Below, one piece after another: positions 57,520 through 64,000 of a DNA stretch of 64,000 nt. The notes beneath the pieces are model-generated. The model saw only the letters and a list, made by a program, of their open reading frames with translations. It had not been told where the DNA came from and did not search any database. Position 1 is the first letter of the stretch. Each line of letters begins with the position of its first letter. The DNA lies in the NCBI RefSeq assembly GCF_019279795.1, contig NC_056749.1:575210247-575274246 (forward strand), in the 5' to 3' direction. Both the position numbers and the translations under genes were made by a program. This DNA is from Protopterus annectens (Eukaryota > Chordata > Ceratodontiformes > Protopteridae).

Positions 57520-59535
57520 TTACCTAAGTAAATTCTTGATTTTTAGGAGACATGAAATAGAGCAACTTTCGTTAAGACCTGGGGGGGTACATGCCATGAG
57601 TCTAACTTGCCATTTCAATTCCCTCCTTTCTAAGTCTAGTTTCAGCATTATGTCATTTACCAACCCCTCCTCTGTAAAGTTTTTCTTGATTTGGTCAATT
57701 ACCAAAAAATTAAATTTATGGTTTAAGTGTTTTACACAATGCCTAGCTAGGGCATTGTCATCTTTATTTTTGGCAATTGCATAGCAATGTTCGTAAATTC
57801 TGTCACGGAGTCGTCTCTCGGTTTTTCCTACATAGAATGAAGGGCATTCTGTGCACTGGGCCAAGTAGACGACTCCTTTAGAATTGCAATTGCAAAGTGT
57901 ATTAACTTGAAAAGTTTCATCTCTAATGTTAAACCTATCTGTCGTGTTAATGTGTGCACAGTATTTACAGCTCCCACATTTTGTTGTGCCTCTCTTGGAT
58001 AATTTGATTTTGTTTTTTGTTTCCAAAAGTTTTTTCAAATTATGGCTCCTTCTATATGTGATGATAGGGCCATGAGCTAGAATGTGTGTTAAATCTTTGT
58101 CTAAAGCCAAGGAACGCCAGTACTTCCTTACTATATTACCTATTTTTGGGGCCTCAATGCAGTATGTGAAAGTGAAGGCTGTACTGAAATTTGCTCCAGC
58201 TTCTTCTTCTCTCTCAACAGGTTCGTGGGTTGTTTCCATTATAGTAAATGGAACCATTCCATCTTGGTTGTTATTACATGCTAGGGTAACATTCGATTTA
58301 ACTTGCTCATTTAAGATGGGTGTATAAATGCGCCTGTTTCTTTTTTCACTGACTTCCTTAAATATGTCTTTTAAAAATGAGTCTGGATAACCTCTGTTCA
58401 AAAACATTTCGTGTAACAAACTGCATTCTTCATTAAAGTCCTCATCTTTAGTTACCATTCTTGCAGCTCTGACTAGTTGTCCTTTGACAACTGATTTTTT
58501 CTGGTGGTGGGGGTGCATGCTAGTGAAGTGTAAATAACTATTACAGTAAGTTTCTTTCCTATGAATTTTTGCTATGTATTTATCTTGGTCTTTTTCCAGA
58601 CACACATCTAGAAAGTTAATTGAGTTACACTGAAAGTTTTTGGTAAATTTCAAGAAGTGTGTTGTTGAACCAAGGTAGTCCACTAATTGGTTTGCATTTT
58701 CTTCGTTCCCCTTAATAATGATGAATATGTCGTCCAAAAACCTTTTGTAACAAAGGATTTGGTCCATCCAAACACCATTAAGTAAATACTCTTTTTCCCA
58801 AAATGCTAAAACCAAGTTGGCAAAGCTTGAACCCATAGGGGATCCCATGGCTACCCCTACCTTTTGTCTAAACAGCTGACCTTCAAAAAATATGAAATTA
58901 TTTGCTAGTATGATCTCCAAAAGTTGTTCTATCAGCAGACATTCATTGTCTTGTGCCCCCTTACTTCGAATGAAGTCTGTAACCCATTCTATTCCAATAG
59001 CGTGTGGAATACAGGAATATAGGTCACAAATGTCTATTGTTAGAAAGTTCCCTAATACGTTAAATGGTGTGTTTTGAATGCACTCTAAAAAGGACCAAGA
59101 ATCTTTTAAGATCTGTGTTTCAGTCTCAACATATTTTTTAAGAATGCAGTCCACCATTTTTGCCGATGGATATGTTATCGACTGTCTGGCATCTACTAGG
59201 GCCCTAAATGGTGGGTTACCTACATCTTTGTGTAACTTTGGTATACCAAAGATTTTAGGAATCCTGGGCGCCAGCATGGTAATATAACTGTATTGGTTAA
59301 TGTTTATAATGCCATCCGTGTAAAGGTCACTGAAGAACATTTTTATTTTATTGTAGGCTTGGTTAAGTTCATTTCTACTTGTTTCTTCGTATGTGTCACT
59401 GCTTAGGATGGAAACCATAGTGTTCGAATAGTCACTATTGTAAAACACTGCTATTCCCCCACCCTTGTCAGGTTTCATAAGCCTCAATGGTAGTTCTCTA
59501 ATTGTGTTCAATAACTGAGTTTCATCCTTTGACAT
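57520..59535 (-). CDS. PLE 2 left copy: reverse transcriptase with GIY-YIG endonuclease, 671 codons
   Basis: The only long intact retroelement frame in the window. RT blocks: LMKPDKGGGIAVF (residues 19-31), IPKLHKDVGNPPFRALV (98-114), LTIDICDLYSCIP (motif A, Asp 168), VGVAMGSPMGSSFANL (motif B, 226-241), RFLDDIF (motif C, 265-271). HFTSMHPHH and a Cys cluster (CGSCKYCAHI) precede GIY-YIG (VVYLAQC...FYVGKTERRLRDRIYEH, about 552-585). It ends PPGLNESCSISCLLKIKN. The start at 59535 is simply the first ATG after the junction; roughly 200 or more N-terminal residues of a typical PLE are missing. RT and endonuclease active-site residues look intact. Confidence 0.85.
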   Translation of the reverse strand: MSKDETQLLNTIRELPLRLMKPDKGGGIAVFYNSDYSNTMVSILSSDTYEETSRNELNQAYNKIKMFFSDLYTDGIININQYSYITMLAPRIPKIFGIPKLHKDVGNPPFRALVDARQSITYPSAKMVDCILKKYVETETQILKDSWSFLECIQNTPFNVLGNFLTIDICDLYSCIPHAIGIEWVTDFIRSKGAQDNECLLIEQLLEIILANNFIFFEGQLFRQKVGVAMGSPMGSSFANLVLAFWEKEYLLNGVWMDQILCYKRFLDDIFIIIKGNEENANQLVDYLGSTTHFLKFTKNFQCNSINFLDVCLEKDQDKYIAKIHRKETYCNSYLHFTSMHPHHQKKSVVKGQLVRAARMVTKDEDFNEECSLLHEMFLNRGYPDSFLKDIFKEVSEKRNRRIYTPILNEQVKSNVTLACNNNQDGMVPFTIMETTHEPVEREEEAGANFSTAFTFTYCIEAPKIGNIVRKYWRSLALDKDLTHILAHGPIITYRRSHNLKKLLETKNKIKLSKRGTTKCGSCKYCAHINTTDRFNIRDETFQVNTLCNCNSKGVVYLAQCTECPSFYVGKTERRLRDRIYEHCYAIAKNKDDNALARHCVKHLNHKFNFLVIDQIKKNFTEEGLVNDIMLKLDLERRELKWQVRLMACTPPGLNESCSISCLLKIKNLLR

Positions 59536-61471
59536 GTTGTATTTAGCAGTGTTTTACAATAGTGACTATTCGAACACTATGGTTTCCATCCTAAGCAGTG
59601 ACACATACGAAGAAACAAGTAGAAATGAACTTAACCAAGCCTACAATAAAATAAAAATGTTCTTCAGTGACCTTTACACGGATGGCATTATAAACATTAA
59701 CCAATACAGTTATATTACCATGCTGGCTTCAGGATTCCTAAAATCTTTGGTATACCAAAGTTACACAAAGATGTAGGTAACCCACCATTTAGGGCCCTAG
59801 TAGATGCCAGACAGTCGATAACATATCCATCGGCAAAAATGGTGGACTGCATTCTTAAAAAATATGTTGAGACTGAAACACAGATCTTAAAAGATTCTTG
59901 GTCCTTTTTAGAGTGCATTCAAAACACACCATTTAACGTATTAGGGAACTTTCTAACAATAGACATTTGTGACCTATATTCCTGTATTCCACACGCTATT
60001 GGAATAGAATGGGTTACAGACTTCATTCGAAGTAAGGGGGCACAAGACAATGAATGTCTGCTGATAGAACAACTTTTGGAGATCATACTAGCAAATAATT
60101 TCATATTTTTTGAAGGTCAGCTGTTTAGACAAAAGGTAGGGGTAGCCATGGGATCCCCTATGGGTTCAAGCTTTGCCAACTTGGTTTTAGCATTTTGGGA
60201 AAAAGAGTATTTACTTAATGGTGTTTGGATGGACCAAATCCTTTGTTACAAAAGGTTTTTGGACGACATATTCATCATTATTAAGGGGAACGAAGAAAAT
60301 GCAAACCAATTAGTGGACTACCTTGGTTCAACAACACACTTCTTGAAATTTACCAAAAACTTTCAGTGTAACTCAATTAACTTTCTAGATGTGTGTCTGG
60401 AAAAAGACCAAGATAAATACATAGCAAAAATTCATAGGAAAGAAACTTACTGTAATAGTTATTTACACTTCACTAGCATGCACCCCCACCACCAGAAAAA
60501 ATCAGTTGTCAAAGGACAACTAGTCAGAGCTGCAAGAATGGTAACTAAAGATGAGGACTTTAATGAAGAATGCAGTTTGTTACACGAAATGTTTTTGAAC
60601 AGAGGTTATCCAGACTCATTTTTAAAAGACATATTTAAGGAAGTCAGTGAAAAAAGAAACAGGCGCATTTATACACCCATCTTAAATGAGCAAGTTAAAT
60701 CGAATGTTACCCTAGCATGTAATAACAACCAAGATGGAATGGTTCCATTTACTATAATGGAAACAACCCACGAACCTGTTGAGAGAGAAGAAGAAGCTGG
60801 AGCAAATTTCAGTACAGCCTTCACTTTCACATACTGCATTGAGGCCCCAAAAATAGGTAATATAGTAAGGAAGTACTGGCATGCCTTGGCTTTAGACAAA
60901 GATTTAACACACATTCTAGCTCATGGCCCTATCATCACATATAGAAGGAGCCATAATTTGAAAAACTTTTGGAAACAAAAACAAAAATCAAATTATCCAA
61001 GAGAGGCACAACAAAATGTGGAGCTGTAAATACTGTGCACACATTAACACGACAGATAGGTTTAACATTAGAGATGAAACTTTTCAAGTTAATACACTTT
61101 GCAATTGCAATTCTAAAGGAGTCGTCTACTTGGCCCAGCGCACAGAATCCCCTTCATCCTATGTTGGAGAGACCGAGAGACTAATTGACAGAATTTACGA
61201 ACATTGCTATGCAATTGCCAAAAATAAAGATGACAATGCCCTAGCTAGGCATTGTGTAAAACACTTAAACCATAAATTTAATTTTTTGGTAATTGACCAA
61301 ATCAAGAAAAACTTTACAGAGGAGGGGTTGGTAAATGACATAATGCTGAAACTAGACTTAGAAAGGAGGGAATTGAAATGGCAAGTTAGACTCATGGCAT
61401 GTACCCCCCCAGGTCTTAACGAAAGTTGCTCTATTTCATGTCTCCTAAAAATCAAGAATTTACTTAGGTAA
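59534..61471 (+). pseudogene. PLE 2 right copy: RT-GIY-YIG, frameshifted
   Basis: Homologous to the left copy from AVFYNSDYSN onward. Three frames: 59534-59776 (broken near 59730 where bases are missing relative to the left copy), 59839-61029 (RT motifs A, B and C all intact: DICDLYSCIP, AMGSPMGSSF, RFLDDIF) and 61016-61471 (zinc cluster and GIY-YIG). In this last piece some residues differ: VYLAQRTESP replaces VYLAQCTECP and YVGETERL replaces YVGKTERR, changing conserved endonuclease positions. The KPDKGG block is absent. Inactive. Confidence 0.85.
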
Positions 61472-62490
61472 AACTAAAATGAATGACAGAATCTAATTTT
61501 ACAAATAAATAAACTAATAACAGTCATTTACCTACCCTTTATATGCAGAACTTAAAATGTAGATTCCTTGCCCCAGCTGGAGAGGTGCCCTTGCACGACA
61601 ATAATGTTTCGTATGGGAACATGTAAGGAAAAAACTGGAGTTCCTGTTCACTACCAAATTTGAACTTCACATAACTTAGTCTATTTGGGCAAGACTAATA
61701 TGAATTGATCCCTGTGAACCTTGATTCCCACATGTGTCTAGATAATACTTACACTCATGATGGTAACAATATACAGTAATAAAACTGGCAAGTCTTGATT
61801 ACAACCAAATTTGAACTAAATATAGGTTAGGTTACTTGGACAAGACCAACAAGAACTTGTTCTCCATGACTACTGATACCTATATGTTCTTGACCTTTTC
61901 ACCACTGTAATAGTAGTAACGAATAGACCTTCATTAATGTTTGTAACCTTTGCATTCTTAGGAAACATATGTTTAAATGAGGTAGACAGTAACACATATT
62001 ACTTACTAAAGAAATACAAACTGGTAGAATTAGTAGAAATGCAAGGGTAGCAAACACCCAAAGACATTGCAGAGTTAGTTAATATACAACAAAATTGAAA
62101 CCCATAGGACTAGTCCAAGGCAGACTGAGAGGTCACTTAACCATATTTTTACATCACCTTATTTTAATTTATTAAGTGACCGGCAGTAGGTAGTAACTAC
62201 TATAAGACAGAGAAGTTAACATCGTAGGGCAAGATATCACTATAATAATTAATGTATGTATAAATATTAGTTAACCATTTAAAACAGTTTGCGATAAGGA
62301 ACTATTCATTTGAACACTCTTTTCATGACATTTATTCCTCACAAAAACACGAACAGTTATTGACTTAGTTTGCAGTAGGCAGGTTTTTTATTTAGCTGTA
62401 AACACAGCTATTTTAGTGTTATGTTTACATAGTTTTTAAGCAACAGGTTCATTTTTAATAACAAAGTTGGGTTGCACTTCAGGGAGTGAA

Positions 62491-62514
62491 GTGACTACCA
62501 AGTTTGGTAGTCAC
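62491..62514. repeat. Small perfect hairpin in PLE 2 3' UTR, right arm
   Basis: GTGACTACCA, AGTT, TGGTAGTCAC; mirror of 56480-56503. Confidence 0.8.
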
Positions 62515-63409
62515 CCGCATGCCATAAACATTGGGCTGGCACATGTTTCAAGATTCATCATCCCTAGCGGAGGAATACAGTTATCTTGGGACATATACAC
62601 CATTTATCAGTCCAGAAACAACACGGGAATGTGATTATCTTATTTTGAATAGCCACTTCTTGGGATTAACCCTAAAAAAACAGTAACCGATCAGAATATG
62701 ACCGAGATATTTTGGAGCAGGTGAAAACCAGATTTTTTGTGTATATACCTTTTAGGACATTATTTTGGTCATTTCTTATATTACACGCAATGTATTTGTT
62801 TATTTTCTATTTAGACAGGATCCGATCCTTTGAGGGTATGTTAAAAACAGCCAAAATAGGGAACCTTTTGCAACACAGCACGTTAACAGTTTTTCTACCG
62901 AGACTGAAAGGTCCAGTAGGTATCCGTGTAACACACTTTTAGAATTGTCTTATTTAGTGCACGAGTCATCAGTGCAGTAACCGACTACAATTTGATCTAT
63001 GTACACACGAATAGGAAAACACTTGGTGGTTTGGGCACACATCCCTTCACGACCTGTTGAAATGTGATATGAACGTGTGCTATTTACGAGCACCTAGAAT
63101 GGAATAGGACTTCTAAGTGTGTTTTTTGTTTTTTACTTTAAACATTGAAAATGACGAATTACCTGAATTCTAGTGTGTTTACAAAGACTAGAACCTTAAC
63201 GGAGATCAAGGGTACAACAGGTATTCTAACTACACTTACTTAGAACTGTTTTATCATGTACAAGGGTTACTGGCTTTAAGCTTATCCCCAGAGGACCGGG
63301 GTTAGTAGTAGAAAAATGGAACTTAATGATGATTTTAAAATTGGTTTTAAAAAGTCAATTAATGACGTTTATACAATACTGTTTATATATAAGGACCTTT
63401 ATAACAGGA

Positions 63410-63480
63410 AGTATTTGTCTGATGAAGTTCCGGTAGTGACTGGAACGAAAAACACTGTTTGGTTTGGTGTTTAACGCTAC
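63410..63480 (+). ncRNA. Hammerhead ribozyme motif, PLE 2 right end
   Basis: CTGATGA (63419-63425), stem II GTTCCGGTAGTGACTGGAAC (63427-63446), GAAA (63447-63450), stem III AAACAC/GTGTTT closing at 63472. The predicted cleavage site follows A63473. Stem I can form from GT next to the core pairing AC and from AAGTA/TACTT further out, leaving an internal loop. This is the best-formed hammerhead in the window and fits the type I class known from PLE pseudo-LTRs. Confidence 0.82.
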
Positions 63481-63594
63481 TTGTGGAATTAAAGAGTGTT
63501 TGCTTTTTACAGTTTATTCGTGGACTTTTTTAATACTAACGCCTTGCTCTTCATCTACCTACCTCAACGGCTGCTAGTAGGTACTCTATAATGG

Positions 63595-63770
63595 GTCTAA
63601 TGAGTGACGAGTAGAGGGGAACAATGACCTCTTTTTTCTTGGATGTGATGAGGTGTGCCATATAGAAGGATTTCCTAACTACTGTGGCAATGTGATTATC
63701 GAAGGAGAGACTATTGTCCACCTGGGTCTCAAGGTCTCTCATCACACATTTGGTGTTAAGAAGACTGCCG
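63595..63770 (-). mobile_element. CR1-like LINE, antisense, continuation beyond PLE 2
   Basis: Minus strand (63745-63551 frame) reads DLETQVDNSLSFDNHIATVVRKSFYMAHLITS, spread across positions matching 47475-47640 of the direct copy. It joins 55392 across the PLE pair. It ends abruptly at a short (TA)n tract. Confidence 0.85.
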
Positions 63771-64000
63771 TCTATATATATATATATTAAAATATAAGTA
63801 TATTAAAATATTAATTAATTAATATTAATATATTAAAATATTATTATATATTATATATTTGTTATCAATTGAGATGTGTGTTAAAATCTGTCATATCTAA
63901 ATAATAATTAAAATGTGAATGAGCAAACATGGTAAATTAAATAATTAAATAATTAAAATTAATTCATACTATATGAACTCAGTAGTGATACCCAACCATA
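63771..64000. other. AT-rich sequence
   Basis: TATA/TTAA-rich low-complexity DNA with no gene recognised up to the window edge. Confidence 0.8.

Larger units (their letters stand above)
55393..63580. mobile_element. Penelope-like element 2: 8.2-kb head-to-head pair
   Basis: Two copies of one PLE face each other as arms 55393-59453 (antisense) and 59544-63580 (sense), around a 90-bp centre. GTACTCTATAATGG flanks both ends (55379-55392, 63581-63594), and the other CR1 copies have the target once (ATTATAGAGTACAA near 47661). Each arm carries protein-coding sequence, a 3' UTR of about 2 kb and a hammerhead close to the outer end. The left copy reaches about 90 bp further 5' and has one long intact frame; the right copy is frameshifted. 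Both lack the N-terminal part of a usual PLE protein. Confidence 0.92.

Noticed and set aside
57536..59287. Plus-strand frames opposite the PLE 2 left ORF, and minus-strand frames opposite the right ORF
   Set aside because: They are reverse shadows of the RT/GIY-YIG frames; the same shadow appears in both arms because the arms are inverted copies.

Overview
This window is repeat-dense, non-coding DNA from a vertebrate nuclear genome. I find no host gene, no rRNA or tRNA gene and no CRISPR. It is made of nested and broken retroelements: CR1-like and L2-like LINEs, a tRNA-derived SINE, a DIRS-type tyrosine-recombinase retrotransposon, four Penelope-like elements (PLEs) and one nearly complete endogenous retrovirus (ERV). 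Long TG/TA microsatellites are scattered through it. CR1, L2, DIRS, PLE, a V-SINE-like SINE and a gamma/epsilon-type ERV together suggest an anamniote with a large genome (fish, lungfish or amphibian). The species cannot be fixed from the sequence alone.

Layout: 1-3000 holds a CR1 3' scrap and a 5'-truncated L2-like LINE. 3000-7550 is mostly unassigned, with a hairpin, a CRE-containing palindrome and microsatellites. 7590-21775 is a LINE cluster: a CR1 fragment, a near full-length CR1 copy (8642-12590), an antisense L2-like copy (12870-14990), an older CR1 fragment (15000-16430) and a second CR1 copy (17100-21775) split by a PLE remnant. 21776-25937 is unassigned. 25938-34030 is antisense DIRS sequence with an antisense CR1 between two DIRS segments and a SINE inside the larger one. 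34499-47081 is a PLE split by a 9-kb ERV (36651-45639) with 707-bp LTRs. 47070-51966 holds a CR1 fragment, unassigned sequence and a third DIRS copy. 51967-53806 is another PLE. A 500-N scaffold gap lies at 53894-54393. 54394-63770 is an antisense CR1 copy split by an 8.2-kb head-to-head pair of PLEs.

Three themes link the elements. First, each complete PLE insertion here is a head-to-head pair with a hammerhead ribozyme motif near each outer end, and the two clearest are flanked by 13-15-bp target duplications. In both of these the left, antisense copy reaches further 5' than the right copy. Second, the SINE carries the same 3' tail as the L2-like LINE, as expected if it borrows that LINE's reverse transcriptase. 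Third, the ERV has gag and pro-pol in one frame separated by UGA-CUA, a known leaky stop context. It is broken by further TGA codons and by frameshifts. Its LTRs differ at 8 positions by my count, so it is far younger than the PLE it interrupts.

Repeated blocks in direct and inverted orientation around the N gap (47475-48668 against 54394-55392 plus 63595-63770; 48978-49434 against 51587-53893) may be a real segmental duplication or an assembly artefact.
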